Shown: positions 8,192-16,565 of the stretch, piece after piece | Position numbering within the stretch: the stretch's first letter is position 1 | Layout: each line of letters starts with the position of its first letter | Assembly (NCBI GenBank): GCA_029975965.1 | Contig: JARKOV010000149.1 | Location: forward strand, 1 to 64,000 | Length of the DNA: 64,000 bases | Direction of reading: 5' to 3' | Origin: Anaerolinea sp. | GTDB taxonomy: Bacteria > Chloroflexota > Anaerolineae > Anaerolineales > Anaerolineaceae | Made by a program: the position numbers and the translations under genes | Notes under the pieces: model-generated | Told to the model about the DNA's origin: nothing | The model's input: the letters and a program-made list of their open reading frames with translations, nothing else | Database searches by the model: none

Positions 8192-8674
8192 CTACCCCAC
8201 CAGGAGACTCAGCACCCGGCTCCACTCGATCCAATCGCCAAACCACTGATCGCCATACTGCCAAAGCACGGCGGCAACCACCAGGCAGCAGCAGCACAGC
8301 ACAGCCAGGATGATCAGCACGATCACCCACCACTTGACCCCGCCTTTAGCGGGCGGAGGAGCTGGCGCCCGGTTGGTTGGGGGCGGCGGTGAATAGCTGC
8401 TGGACGGCGCAGCGGCAGGGGCGGGCTCGAAAGGTTTCACCGGCTCGGGCTGCCAATCGGTCGGGGCGGGCTCCGCTTGCGGCGCGACGGGTTCCGGCTC
8501 GGCGCCTTCGAAGGAGGACGCGTCAATCGTCGGTGGGGCGAAGAGGGATTCGTCGGGGGTGGTGTCGGTCATCCCTTCCGGCGGTTCAGCGCTGGGCGGG
8601 GTGTACTCATCCGCTGGCTGGTAAGGCTGGCTCTCTTCCGGTTTCTCATCCAGGGGTTTCATCTCGTCGGTCAT
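8192..8674 (-). CDS. Proline-rich single-pass membrane protein, unknown function
   Basis: 160 residues from ATG 8674, chosen because AGAAGGAG lies seven bases upstream. The first ~105 residues are acidic and Pro/Glu-rich (EKPEESQPYQPADEYTPPSA; PAPAAAPSSSYSPPPP) and likely disordered. A membrane helix follows (WWVIVLIILAVLCCCCLVVAAV cut by four adjacent cysteines), then a short Trp-rich tail (QWFGDWIEWSR). I recognise no family. It may be co-transcribed with the DUF4126 and DUF2085 genes upstream. Confidence 0.7.
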   Translation of the reverse strand: MTDEMKPLDEKPEESQPYQPADEYTPPSAEPPEGMTDTTPDESLFAPPTIDASSFEGAEPEPVAPQAEPAPTDWQPEPVKPFEPAPAAAPSSSYSPPPPTNRAPAPPPAKGGVKWWVIVLIILAVLCCCCLVVAAVLWQYGDQWFGDWIEWSRVLSLLVG

Positions 8675-8750
8675 GGAATACTCCTTCTTGGGGTTGATTG
8701 AGCTATGTGTTTCCGCCGGCACAGGCGATGTACCACCCGCCGGTTACCGT

Positions 8751-9314
8751 TCAGGGGGCGTGAACTGCGCGGCGACGATACATCCACCAGACGATGTACG
8801 CGGTGACCAGCACCAGGATGCAGGCGATGAGCACCGGCACAACGACCGATAGGATGGATAGGACGGTCGACACGAGGTCTTCGGCGACGGAGACCGGCAC
8901 GTTGCCCGCGCCGGCGGTGGTGACGCTGACAGCCGGACGCACCGCCAGTGACTTGACCGCATGCACGCCGCCGGCGACCAGGATTCCCGCGGCGATCGAA
9001 AGGATGGGGCTGATCTCGGTGATCACTTTGGCGCTGGCGGCGAAAACGATCGCGCCGGCGGCCGGGCGCACGAACGTCTGGATAATATCGTTGACGTGGT
9101 TGACCGCGGGAATTTTATCGGCGAAAAATTCGATCAAGGAGAGCACCGCCAGCAGCCCGATGATCCACCAACTGGTCAGGGCATCCCACGGCTCGCTCAG
9201 CTTGATCAAATCGGTGAACTTGCCCAACAGAGCGATGACCAGCAGGGGGATATATGCGTTCAGCCCGGCGCTGGCCGAAAGGCCAAAGGCTGAAAAGATG
9301 CCCAATAAATCCAT
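8751..9314 (-). CDS. DUF4126 membrane protein
   Basis: 187 residues, mostly hydrophobic, with five or so membrane segments. The start GIFSAFGLSASAGLNAYIPLL and the segment IPAVNHVNDIIQTFVRPAAGA are typical of DUF4126, a family without known function. ATG 9314 is preceded by GGAGGAG. It lies 30 bases after the DUF2085 gene and 76 bases before the proline-rich protein gene, all on the minus strand. Confidence 0.8.
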   Translation of the reverse strand: MDLLGIFSAFGLSASAGLNAYIPLLVIALLGKFTDLIKLSEPWDALTSWWIIGLLAVLSLIEFFADKIPAVNHVNDIIQTFVRPAAGAIVFAASAKVITEISPILSIAAGILVAGGVHAVKSLAVRPAVSVTTAGAGNVPVSVAEDLVSTVLSILSVVVPVLIACILVLVTAYIVWWMYRRRAVHAP

Positions 9315-9344
9315 TTCTCCTCCAAGAGCGTTCCTGCCGCCTGC

Positions 9345-10139
9345 CTATCCCGGCAGGTTGAAACCCGACCAGGTGCCGGTCAGGAACAGGCGGGCAGCGT
9401 CCATCAGCGTGATCTGCAGCAGGGCGGTCAAGAAACCCGCCAGCAGCGGCACCCATGCGTCCTTCCACTTATGATACCTGTTTTCTTGTCTCGATAAAAG
9501 TACCCAGATCACCGCGTAGGTGAGGGTGAGGATTGCCAGCACCGCTATACCGCTCAAAACAGCGAGCGGGTAGAGCAGCAGTGGGTTTTGCGAGATGATG
9601 GCCAGGTTGAGCAGGGCAGAAAGACCCAGCAGGCCGGCGATCTCTCGCCAACTGCCGAGGGAGTTGCGATTGTCGACGTCGATCCAGAGCACCTGGTTGA
9701 CCACCGGCGAGAGCAACGAGCCGATTGCCAATCCCACGCCGGTGCCGGTGAGCAGGCGCAGCCAGTTTTGGGATTCATACACGGCCGGCGCACCGGGGAG
9801 CGCGCGGGCCAGCGAGTTCGCTCCGTCCAGGCCGAAGGCAACCCCAAACACGCCCAGCAAGAGCGAGGTTTTCAGGTCGGGTAACTCGCCCCGGCGGCCT
9901 AAGCGCATCACGTACACCAGGCCAAGCAACCCGCCGAGAAACGTGCCGGTGCAGCGCGCGCAGAGCGGCACGGGCCGGTCTCCGAGGAAAAACGAGCGTA
10001 AAGGTGCGCGGTGGCAAACGGCATAACCCACGGCATCTACCTTGCCCAGCAGTCCGGCAGGGGTTTCGATTAACCAGACAATGGAGAGCGCCAGCGCGGC
10101 GGCGACCAGCAGGATTTTCAGCGCCGGAGACTTGAGCAT
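9345..10139 (-). CDS. DUF2085 membrane protein
   Basis: 264 residues with about six membrane helices. The DUF2085 signature is near residue 40: VCHRAPLRSFFLGDRP followed by PLCARCTGTFLGGLLG, with conserved Cys/His residues that could bind a metal or cofactor. Function unknown. The -10 box TATAAT ends 6 bases before the ATG, so this gene is probably leaderless and opens a three-gene operon with DUF4126 and the proline-rich membrane protein. Confidence 0.8.
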   Translation of the reverse strand: MLKSPALKILLVAAALALSIVWLIETPAGLLGKVDAVGYAVCHRAPLRSFFLGDRPVPLCARCTGTFLGGLLGLVYVMRLGRRGELPDLKTSLLLGVFGVAFGLDGANSLARALPGAPAVYESQNWLRLLTGTGVGLAIGSLLSPVVNQVLWIDVDNRNSLGSWREIAGLLGLSALLNLAIISQNPLLLYPLAVLSGIAVLAILTLTYAVIWVLLSRQENRYHKWKDAWVPLLAGFLTALLQITLMDAARLFLTGTWSGFNLPG

Positions 10140-10145
10140 TTAGAG

Positions 10146-10151
10146 ATTATA
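10146..10151 (-). promoter_or_regulatory. -10 box of a likely leaderless promoter (DUF2085 gene)
   Basis: Perfect TATAAT on the minus strand, with 6 bases between it and the ATG at 10139. Transcription would begin at or within a base or two of the start codon. No clear -35 box. Confidence 0.6.
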
Positions 10152-10318
10152 CTCACAACCTGGTGGAACTTTCTTAATTCCCACACCGTTATGGTCATAG
10201 GCAATCCTGTTAATTGAATTTCGGCATTATTTTTGTAACTTCTCAGGCTGATAGAGAAAGGGTAACCTCAAATTCAAGGTCTTTTCCTCTTGCTACTGAG
10301 CAATAACGATATTTTTGT

Positions 10319-10324
10319 TATACT
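10319..10324 (+). promoter_or_regulatory. Extended -10 box of the DUF3048 gene
   Basis: TGTTATACT includes TGn plus TATACT. The -35 region is poor, as allowed for extended -10 promoters. The predicted leader of about 22 bases carries the ribosome binding site AAGGAG at 10338-10343. Confidence 0.55.
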
Positions 10325-10352
10325 TCTTAGCGCATCGAAGGAGATCCCTCTT

Positions 10353-11615
10353 ATGAAGAAAACCATCGTCCTGGCGCTGCTGTTGTGCGTGCTGATATCG
10401 GCCTGTGGGCTGGTAGCTCCGGCTGTGCCTCCCACTCCAACTGCCGCGCCAACCCGCGTGCAGCCGTCCGCGACCCCGCTCCCGCCGACCTCCACGCTGG
10501 CGCCCAGCGCAACGCCGGAACCGACACCCACCAGCGTGCCGACGTTGGACTACCCTGCCGAAGGATACGGACCGACTGGTTTCCCGGCAGACGTCAATCC
10601 GCTGACCGGGCTCAAAGTGGCAGACCCGGCGACGCTGGATCGCCGGCCGTTGGTGATCAAGGTTGAAAACCTGCCCCGCGATGACCGGCCGCAATTTGGT
10701 CTTTCACTCGCCGACCTGGTGTATGAGTATTACACCGAGCAGGGAGGAACCCGTTTTGCGGCGGTGTATTACGGGACGAACGCGGAAAAGGTGGGACCGA
10801 TCCGCTCCGGGCGCTTCTTCGATTCGATGATCGTGCAGATGTACCGGGCGGTGTTCGTTTTTGGCTCGGCTTATTCGGCGGTATGGAACCGCTTTGTCAA
10901 CTCTGACTTCGCCAACCGGTTGATCCTGGAGACCAACGTTTCTTGCCCGGCGCTGTGCCGCTTCGAGCCGAACCAGCGTAACTTTCTGATGGCCAACACC
11001 TTTGAGATGAACGCGTTGATCAAGGCGCGCGCTATCGACAACACCCGCCAGGTTTTGGATGGAATGCACTTCCAGGCGCGACTGCCAGAGGGCGGTGGAG
11101 ATGGCAACCAGGTGTTCGTTCGCTATTCAGGCGCGATTTATAACCGCTGGGATTATGACGCTGGCAGCGGGCGCTACCTGCGTTTTGTGGATGCGCAGAA
11201 CGACGTCAACCGAAACAACGAGGTGTACGTACAGCTTACAGACCAGTTGACCAACCAACCGATTGCGGCCGACAACGTGGTGACGATGTGCGTGCCCCAC
11301 CAGTATTTTTTCCGCTCCGAGGAGATCGAGGTGGTCGAAATCTTGCTGGATCCCAACGCCGGGCGCTACACGGCCTGTGACGGGCAGGTGTATGACGGCG
11401 GCAGTGGGCCGGCCTGGGTGGCGCGCGACGGGCAGGTGTTTAAAGTGACTTACAAGCGAGCACTGCGCGATGCTCCGGTCACGCTGCTGAACAGCGATGG
11501 CACCCCGTTCCCCTTTAAGCCGGGGCAGACCTGGTTCGAGGTGATCGGCGCTTCTTCGAAAGTGGAGCAACTGCCCGAGGGCGTGTGGAAATTCACTTTT
11601 TCGATCGTGCCCTAA
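10353..11615 (+). CDS. DUF3048 lipoprotein (YerB-like)
   Basis: Surface lipoprotein of 420 residues. ATG 10353 is chosen because AAGGAG lies upstream and the signal peptide then starts directly (MKKTIVLALLLCVLISAC, lipidated Cys18). A Thr/Pro linker of about 45 residues leads to the DUF3048 N-terminal domain (RPLVIKVENLPRDDRPQFGL, then GGTRFAAVYYG and VGPIRSGRFFD). The C-terminal domain contains VFKVTYKRALRDAPVTL and FKPGQTWFEVI. Exact role unknown; some relatives are proposed to act on the cell envelope or in DNA-related secretion. Confidence 0.88.
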   Translation: MKKTIVLALLLCVLISACGLVAPAVPPTPTAAPTRVQPSATPLPPTSTLAPSATPEPTPTSVPTLDYPAEGYGPTGFPADVNPLTGLKVADPATLDRRPLVIKVENLPRDDRPQFGLSLADLVYEYYTEQGGTRFAAVYYGTNAEKVGPIRSGRFFDSMIVQMYRAVFVFGSAYSAVWNRFVNSDFANRLILETNVSCPALCRFEPNQRNFLMANTFEMNALIKARAIDNTRQVLDGMHFQARLPEGGGDGNQVFVRYSGAIYNRWDYDAGSGRYLRFVDAQNDVNRNNEVYVQLTDQLTNQPIAADNVVTMCVPHQYFFRSEEIEVVEILLDPNAGRYTACDGQVYDGGSGPAWVARDGQVFKVTYKRALRDAPVTLLNSDGTPFPFKPGQTWFEVIGASSKVEQLPEGVWKFTFSIVP

Positions 11616-11634
11616 GGGATAACCAGGCGATTTG

Positions 11635-12213
11635 ATGCCTTTGCCGCTGCCCGTCTCCTTTTATGAGCGCAACACGGTTGAGGTGGCGCGTGACCTGCTT
11701 GGCGCACGCCTGGTGCGGATGTTGAACGGAAGGCGCTTGAGCGGGTTGATCGTCGAGGCTGAGGCGTACCGGGGGGAAGAAGATCAAGCCTGCCATGCCC
11801 GGTCGGGTCGGACGACGCGCACCCAGGTGATGTACGGCTCGCCAGGGCGGGCATACGTGTATTTCACATATGGCATGCACTGGATGCTCAATTGCGTCAC
11901 CGAGCCGGAAGGATTCCCGGCGGCGGTGCTGTTGCGCGCCGTGCAGGTTCAAGAGGGGCAGGATGTGGTAGCCCTGCGGCGCGGATCGGTGCCTTCGGCG
12001 CATTGGACCGACGGACCAGCCAAACTGTGCCAGGCGTTCGGTATCGACCGGGCGTTGAACGGCGCGAACCTGACCGCCCAGGAAAACGGCTTGTGGATCG
12101 AACCGGCGGTCAGCTTCGCCGAGGAGCAGGTGATCTGTGGGCCGCGGGTGGGGCTCGGCAGCACACCCGAGCCCTGGCTGTCGATTCCATGGCGATTCCG
12201 GGTGAGGGGGTAG
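11635..12213 (+). CDS. mpg: 3-methyladenine DNA glycosylase (AAG/Mpg family)
   Basis: Removes alkylated purines (3-methyladenine, hypoxanthine) from DNA as the first step of base excision repair. About 192 residues, the usual length. Motifs match the family: LLGARLVRMLNG, the catalytic-Glu strand LIVEAEAYRGEEDQACHA, MYGSPGRAYVYFTYGMHWMLN (nucleotide-flipping Tyr region) and GPAKLCQAFGI. It starts about 20 bases after the DUF3048 gene. A TTG directly before the ATG at 11635 is an alternative start. Confidence 0.93.
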   Translation: MPLPLPVSFYERNTVEVARDLLGARLVRMLNGRRLSGLIVEAEAYRGEEDQACHARSGRTTRTQVMYGSPGRAYVYFTYGMHWMLNCVTEPEGFPAAVLLRAVQVQEGQDVVALRRGSVPSAHWTDGPAKLCQAFGIDRALNGANLTAQENGLWIEPAVSFAEEQVICGPRVGLGSTPEPWLSIPWRFRVRG

Positions 12214-12289
12214 GACAATCCATCTGAAGCCTGAGAAGCGTTTCCCCAGGTGAGGCGGTAGAGTAGATCGCGTTTCTTAACAATTATGG

Positions 12290-12295
12290 TATAAA
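12290..12295 (+). promoter_or_regulatory. -10 box of a likely leaderless promoter (12302 gene)
   Basis: TATAAA within ggtataaagataatATG, 6 bases before the ATG at 12302. No ribosome binding site fits in the space. Confidence 0.5.
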
Positions 12296-12301
12296 GATAA
12301 T

Positions 12302-13246
12302 ATGAAGGCGATTGCAGTGGTGATCCCAGACCTGGGGTATGGCGGTCTCTTATGGATCGCCAGCCTGGCGATTCGCGAAGGGCAGCCGGTTGAAACCGGG
12401 CAGTTGTTGGCTCGCCTGGAAAGCCGCATGGGCAGCCTGGAAATTCATGCCGAGCAGGCGGGTTTCATCGCCGGCCTGCACGCACGGCCCGGGCAAACCG
12501 CTTCGCCGGGAGAAGTGCTGTGCTACCTGTCTGAAAAGGCGACCCTGGCAGCCGGCAAGCCGACCGGCAGCCTGGCTCCTTACGTGGAACAAGCGGCACT
12601 CGACCCGACTTCCATCCTGGTGTACGGCGGAGGCGGGCACGGAAAAGCCGTGATCGAGCTGATCCGCGCCGTTCGAGTGTTCCGTCTGGTGGGAGTGATC
12701 GACGACAACCTGCCGGTGGGGAGCGAGGTGTTGGGGGCGCCAGTCTTGGGTGGCTCCGACCACCTAAAAGACTGGCACGATCGTGGCGTGCGGCTGGCCT
12801 CCAACGGCGTGGGCGGAATCGGTAATCCGCAGGCACGCGAACGCATTTTTGACCTGCTGACCCACATGGGCTTTAGCTGTCCGGCGCTGGCGCATCCCTC
12901 CGCGGTGATCGAGCCAAGCGCTACCCTGGAAGCCGGCGTGCAGGTCATGCCGCTGGCCTATGTGGGCAACGGCGCGCGTGTCGGGTTCGGTTCGGTGGTC
13001 AACATCGGCGCGGTGGTTCCGCACGACTGCATCCTGGGGCGGGTGACCAACCTGTCGCCGGGGGCGGCGCTGGCGGGCGGGGTACGGGTGGACGATTTTG
13101 CCCAGATCGGGATGAATGCCACGGTCAACTTGAACCTGACCATCGGAAGTAGCTGCATCGTCGGAAATGGCGCGGATGTCAAAGCGGACGTTCCACCCGG
13201 CACGCGCGTTTGGGCCGGGAGTGTTTGGCCGCTGCGCAACCCTTGA
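12302..13246 (+). CDS. PglD/NeuD-type sugar O-acyltransferase fused to a degenerate lipoyl-like domain
   Basis: 314 residues. Residues ~1-80 look like a biotinyl/lipoyl swinging-arm domain (EGQPVETGQLLARLESRMGS). The lysine that would carry the cofactor is replaced: E-T-D-K-A aligns with E40-S-R-M-G, placing Met43 at the Lys position. Residues ~107-314 match the PglD/NeuD family: nucleotide-binding GGGGHGKAVIELI, VIDDN, then hexapeptide repeats with the catalytic-type His in AVVPHDC. Such enzymes acetylate amino-sugars for glycans. It stands alone, followed by bactofilin. Confidence 0.82.
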   Translation: MKAIAVVIPDLGYGGLLWIASLAIREGQPVETGQLLARLESRMGSLEIHAEQAGFIAGLHARPGQTASPGEVLCYLSEKATLAAGKPTGSLAPYVEQAALDPTSILVYGGGGHGKAVIELIRAVRVFRLVGVIDDNLPVGSEVLGAPVLGGSDHLKDWHDRGVRLASNGVGGIGNPQARERIFDLLTHMGFSCPALAHPSAVIEPSATLEAGVQVMPLAYVGNGARVGFGSVVNIGAVVPHDCILGRVTNLSPGAALAGGVRVDDFAQIGMNATVNLNLTIGSSCIVGNGADVKADVPPGTRVWAGSVWPLRNP

Positions 13247-13252
13247 CGGTAG

Positions 13253-13269
13253 AAACGCTCGCAGCGTTT
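13253..13269. other. Short hairpin before the bactofilin gene
   Basis: AAACGCT (13253-13259) and AGCGTTT (13263-13269) with a CGC loop, followed by one further T. It lies 6 bases after the acyltransferase stop and could be a weak terminator or processing site. Confidence 0.3.
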
Positions 13270-13284
13270 TAATGGGAGGATGGA

Positions 13285-13713
13285 ATGTTTCGCAAACAGC
13301 AGCCGCAGTCGCCGCCGGCGGTCACCCCCGTCGAACGGGTCACCTCGGTGTTGGGGCCGGGAATCCTCTGGAAAGGCAACCTGCGCGGGAGCGGTGGGGT
13401 GCGCATCGAGGGCGCTTTCGAAGGTGATATCACCCTGCGCGGGCTGGTAGTGGTCGGCGAGACAGGCCGGGTGGTCTGCCAGACTTTGCAGGCCAACACG
13501 GTCATCGTGGCTGGGACGGTCAACGGCAGCATCAGCGCTGAGAAGCTCGAGATCCGCGGCACAGGGCGGGTATGGGGTGACGTGGTGGTCTCATCGCTCT
13601 CCACAGAGGAAGGGGCTTTCCTGCGCGGGCAGGTGCGCATGGAAGAGAAGATCGAGATCCTCGTCGAAGACGAGCCGGTCGTCGAAGAAGCCCAGCCGGG
13701 CGGGGAAGAATGA
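13285..13713 (+). CDS. Bactofilin (polymer-forming cytoskeletal protein)
   Basis: 142 residues with the bactofilin (DUF583) beta-helix core: GPGILWKGNLRGSGGVRIEG, FEGDITLRGLVVVGETGRV, ANTVIVAGTVNGSISAEKLE and TGRVWGDVVV. The N- and C-terminal tails are short and polar, the latter Glu-rich. Bactofilins assemble filaments that scaffold envelope or polar structures without nucleotide. GGGAGG lies just upstream of ATG 13285. Confidence 0.9.
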   Translation: MFRKQQPQSPPAVTPVERVTSVLGPGILWKGNLRGSGGVRIEGAFEGDITLRGLVVVGETGRVVCQTLQANTVIVAGTVNGSISAEKLEIRGTGRVWGDVVVSSLSTEEGAFLRGQVRMEEKIEILVEDEPVVEEAQPGGEE

Positions 13714-13795
13714 GTTTTGTTGCGTTCTTTGAGAAATGTGCGCAGGTGGACGACGCACGCTCATTCTGTAAAAAATATTCATCGTAGAGGGCCGT

Positions 13796-14548
13796 TTGGA
13801 AATCAATGTACTCATTGCACAGGTGGCGGAATGGCTGGGCGTGATCGCCGTTGCCTGGCTGCTGTCGCTCAGCCCGCGTTTCCGCCAGACTCAGATCGGG
13901 TTTAAGTATGCCCGGCGTGACGGCCTGGTGGGCGTGGCCCTGGCGTTCACCGTGATCGTATTCGCTTTCATCTTTTCCACCACCGGCCTGGGCGTTTTGA
14001 TCGCCTGCTGGGTTCGCTTGCCGGGAGCGGCAGCAGCGCTTGATCGACCGCTGGCACTGGCTGTTTTCTCGCTTCTCCCCGTTGTGGCGGCGTTGATCTT
14101 GCGCGGGCAACCCTTGCGCAGCGCAGGCTGGAACCGGCCTCTGTTGCGCGCGGGTGTGCAGGTCGGCCTGGCGCTGGTCCTGCTGACCATCTTCCTGCGC
14201 AACCGCGTGGCGGACATCCTGAATGGGATCAGCACAGTGGAGACCTGGTACCTGCTGGGGGCGCTGGGCATCGCGGTGGCGGAAGAGACGATCTTTCGCG
14301 GCTACATCCAGTTGCGCCTGGGGTGGTGGCTGGGTGAAAACCGCGGCTGGCTGGCGACCGGCCTGGCGTACGCAGCCTGGAGGCTGCCTTCGTTGCTGAG
14401 CAGCGACTCACTGCCCGTGATTCTAGTCGGGCTGGGGCTGGCGCTGGCGCAAGGTCTGGTGACCGGCTGGTTGATGCGCAAATGCGGGCATGTGCTGGCG
14501 CCGGTGCTGTACCGTACGGTTTCCATCTGGCTTAATCTATTCGTGTAG
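13796..14548 (+). CDS. CPBP-family membrane protein lacking the conserved histidines
   Basis: About 250 residues with six or seven membrane helices. Motif 1 of CPBP (CAAX-type) intramembrane proteases is present as VAEETIFRGYIQ (Glu163, Glu164, Arg168). The expected His of motif 2 is Arg196 (AYAAWRLPSLL) and the His of motif 3 appears as Arg240 (APVLYRTVS), so two metal ligands are missing. It may be a non-proteolytic member. TTG 13796 is the likely start, with AGAGG upstream; no in-frame ATG is close. Confidence 0.7.
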   Translation: MEINVLIAQVAEWLGVIAVAWLLSLSPRFRQTQIGFKYARRDGLVGVALAFTVIVFAFIFSTTGLGVLIACWVRLPGAAAALDRPLALAVFSLLPVVAALILRGQPLRSAGWNRPLLRAGVQVGLALVLLTIFLRNRVADILNGISTVETWYLLGALGIAVAEETIFRGYIQLRLGWWLGENRGWLATGLAYAAWRLPSLLSSDSLPVILVGLGLALAQGLVTGWLMRKCGHVLAPVLYRTVSIWLNLFV

Positions 14549-14572
14549 TCGTCGACCTGATGGTGTCGATCG

Positions 14573-16183
14573 ATGAGTTCCTCTTCCGCGAGTGTTGGCA
14601 TGCAATTTAACCGCCTGTTCACCCAAACCCGCCGCGAAGCGCCCTCCGGTCTCGACCTGCCCGGGCAGCAGTGGCTGGCTCGCGCGGGCTACATCGAGGT
14701 GACCGGGAGCGCTCTCAGTGGGTTGCCGCCGCTCGGGCAACGTGCCCTTCACCGGCTGGAGCAGCGACTGTCGGAACGCCTGGATGGGTTGGGTGGGGTC
14801 GAGATTGGCTATCCGGATGGAGCGATGGGCTTCACAGAGGTGCTTGGGCTGATCCAGGCGCATTTGCGCTCCTACCGACAGCTACCCGCGGTGCTGTACC
14901 GGTTTACCTGGCATATTGCGCCAATGCCGCGGCGCGGCGGCGGATTAATCGGGGCGCGCACCAGCAGGGTTTTGGAGGTATTCAGCGTCTGCCCTGGCAA
15001 CGATATCCAGGAGCAGTTTGCCGCTGAGATCGGCGCGATTCTGCTTGGAACGGCATCCGAGTTGGGCCTGCCGCTGGTGGGAGGCCTGGACCTGCCTGGC
15101 ACGCATGATTCGGATGGCCAGAGCTGGCTTTACCCGCTCGAGCCCGGTGATGAGAGCCTGCTGCGGTGCGAGCAGTGCGGTTATTCCGCAGCTCCGGGGG
15201 CGGCTCGTTTCCAGCGATCCCGACCCGCCCGCGAAGCTCCGGGTGCGCTGCAAAAAGTGGCCACGCCGGGCTGCAAAACGATCGCGGCGCTGGCGGAGTT
15301 TCTGGGCGTTCCAGAATCGCGCACCGCCAAGGCGGTTTTCATGACCGCGGACGAGTCGAGCCTGGTTTTTGCGGTGGTTCGCGGCGACCGGGAGGTAAAT
15401 GAGGCCGCCTTGTGCCGTTTGTTGAGCACAGACCGCTTGCGCCCGGCAACCGAGGACGAGGTGCGCGCGGCTGGCGCATCGCCTGGGTATGCCTCGCCGG
15501 TCGGGTTGAGGGACGTGCAGGTGATCGTGGATGTTGAAATCCCGGATTCGCCCAATCTGGTGGCGGGTGCGAACGAGGCGGGCTTTCACCTGTTGAATGT
15601 CAATTATGGGCGAGACTACCACGCCTCGAAAGTAGCCGAGATAGCCCTGGCTCGCACGGGGCTGCCCTGCCCGGAGTGCGGCGAGGCGCTGGTGGAGTGC
15701 GCCGGCGTGCAGGTGGCGGGGTCGCGCCGCCTGGATGCCGATTACCTGGGCGGGCAGGGGGTTCAATACCTGGATGCGAACGGTGTCAGTCACCCGGCAG
15801 GCGTGGAATCACACCAGTTAAACCTGACCCGCGCCCTGGGTTGCCTGGCCGAACACGCGCGAGACGACAAAGGCTTGATTCTCCCGCCGGTCGTCGCGCC
15901 GTTCGACGTGCACCTGGTGCTGCTGGATGTGAAAAAGCCGGCCGTCATCGAAGTGGCGAGGGATGTGGAGCACCGCTTGCGCGCCGCAGGACTGGATGTG
16001 CTGGTAGACGACCGGCCGGACAGCCCCGGGGTGAAATTCAACGACGCCGATTTACTCGGCCTGCCGGTGCGAATCACAGTCAGCGAGCGGGCGCTCAACC
16101 AGGGCGGGGTTGAGGTGAAACGGCGATCCTCACCGGATAAACAGGTGGTCGCACTGGACGAATTGCCAGCCCAGATACTTTAA
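14573..16183 (+). CDS. Degenerate prolyl-tRNA synthetase homologue (ProRS-like)
   Basis: 536 residues that align from end to end with bacterial ProRS, including the inserted YbaK-like editing domain (~235-345: KTIAALAEFLGV, VVRGDREVNEAAL, LVAGANEAGFHLLNVNYGRD), two CxxC pairs (CEQCGYSAAP; CPECGEAL) and the anticodon-binding domain from ~440 (VAPFDVHLVLLD). The catalytic domain is eroded. Motif 2, normally FRDExRPRxG, reads WHIAPMPRRGGG (~113-124). The GPTHEE loop is reduced to GFTE. GIEVGHIF reads GVQVAGSRR. A normal proS is expected elsewhere in the genome. Function unknown. Confidence 0.8.
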   Translation: MSSSSASVGMQFNRLFTQTRREAPSGLDLPGQQWLARAGYIEVTGSALSGLPPLGQRALHRLEQRLSERLDGLGGVEIGYPDGAMGFTEVLGLIQAHLRSYRQLPAVLYRFTWHIAPMPRRGGGLIGARTSRVLEVFSVCPGNDIQEQFAAEIGAILLGTASELGLPLVGGLDLPGTHDSDGQSWLYPLEPGDESLLRCEQCGYSAAPGAARFQRSRPAREAPGALQKVATPGCKTIAALAEFLGVPESRTAKAVFMTADESSLVFAVVRGDREVNEAALCRLLSTDRLRPATEDEVRAAGASPGYASPVGLRDVQVIVDVEIPDSPNLVAGANEAGFHLLNVNYGRDYHASKVAEIALARTGLPCPECGEALVECAGVQVAGSRRLDADYLGGQGVQYLDANGVSHPAGVESHQLNLTRALGCLAEHARDDKGLILPPVVAPFDVHLVLLDVKKPAVIEVARDVEHRLRAAGLDVLVDDRPDSPGVKFNDADLLGLPVRITVSERALNQGGVEVKRRSSPDKQVVALDELPAQIL

Positions 16184-16190
16184 ATAAACC

Positions 16191-16209
16191 GAGGGAGGTA
16201 GACTCCCTC
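16191..16209. terminator. Small hairpin between convergent genes
   Basis: GAGGGAG (16191-16197) and CTCCCTC (16203-16209) with a 5-base loop, between the ProRS-like gene and the convergent zinc-finger gene. No T-run, so evidence is positional. Confidence 0.4.
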
Positions 16210-16239
16210 AGGGTTGGAACACGGAACCTTTGGTCAAAA

Positions 16240-16533
16240 CTATTCTTTCAACCGGCTGGCACGCGGACCTTTCTTGCTGGGTAGGGGCTTGTGCAGCTTG
16301 CGTGAGCGCTGGCTCGATTTACCGGCATTGGGGTTGAGCAGCAGGGTGAGCTGGTTGAGCGCATAGGGATCGTACTCGCGCCGCCCGCACACGTCGCACA
16401 CCCAGGCAGGGAAGTCCGGCACGGTGATCAACTCGTCGCCCAGCCAGGTGAAGTAGGTGACATAGTTGCGGTGCATCTGCCCGGCCTGGCACTCGGTGCA
16501 GGGGATGGTGGTGGGGTCGGCGGATCGGTTCAT
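16240..16533 (-). CDS. YgiT-type zinc finger protein
   Basis: 97 residues with two CxxC pairs (CTECQAG and CDVCGRREYDPYAL) separated by about 40 residues, as in the YgiT-type zinc-binding domain. In MqsA antitoxins this domain precedes an HTH; here the C-terminus is instead a basic tail (KSSQRSRKLHKPLPSKKGPR) with no visible HTH, and no toxin gene is adjacent. Could be a nucleic-acid-binding accessory protein. Function not assigned. Confidence 0.7.
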   Translation of the reverse strand: MNRSADPTTIPCTECQAGQMHRNYVTYFTWLGDELITVPDFPAWVCDVCGRREYDPYALNQLTLLLNPNAGKSSQRSRKLHKPLPSKKGPRASRLKE

Positions 16534-16565
16534 AAGATCTCTACTCTCTCGGATGCCACATCCAT

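Noticed and set aside
14573..16183. Calling the ProRS-like gene the main proS
   Set aside because: Motif 2, the GPTHEE loop and GHIF are not conserved, so housekeeping proline charging is unlikely.
16240..16533. MqsA-type antitoxin of a toxin-antitoxin pair
   Set aside because: Only the zinc-binding domain is present; there is no HTH and no neighbouring small toxin gene.
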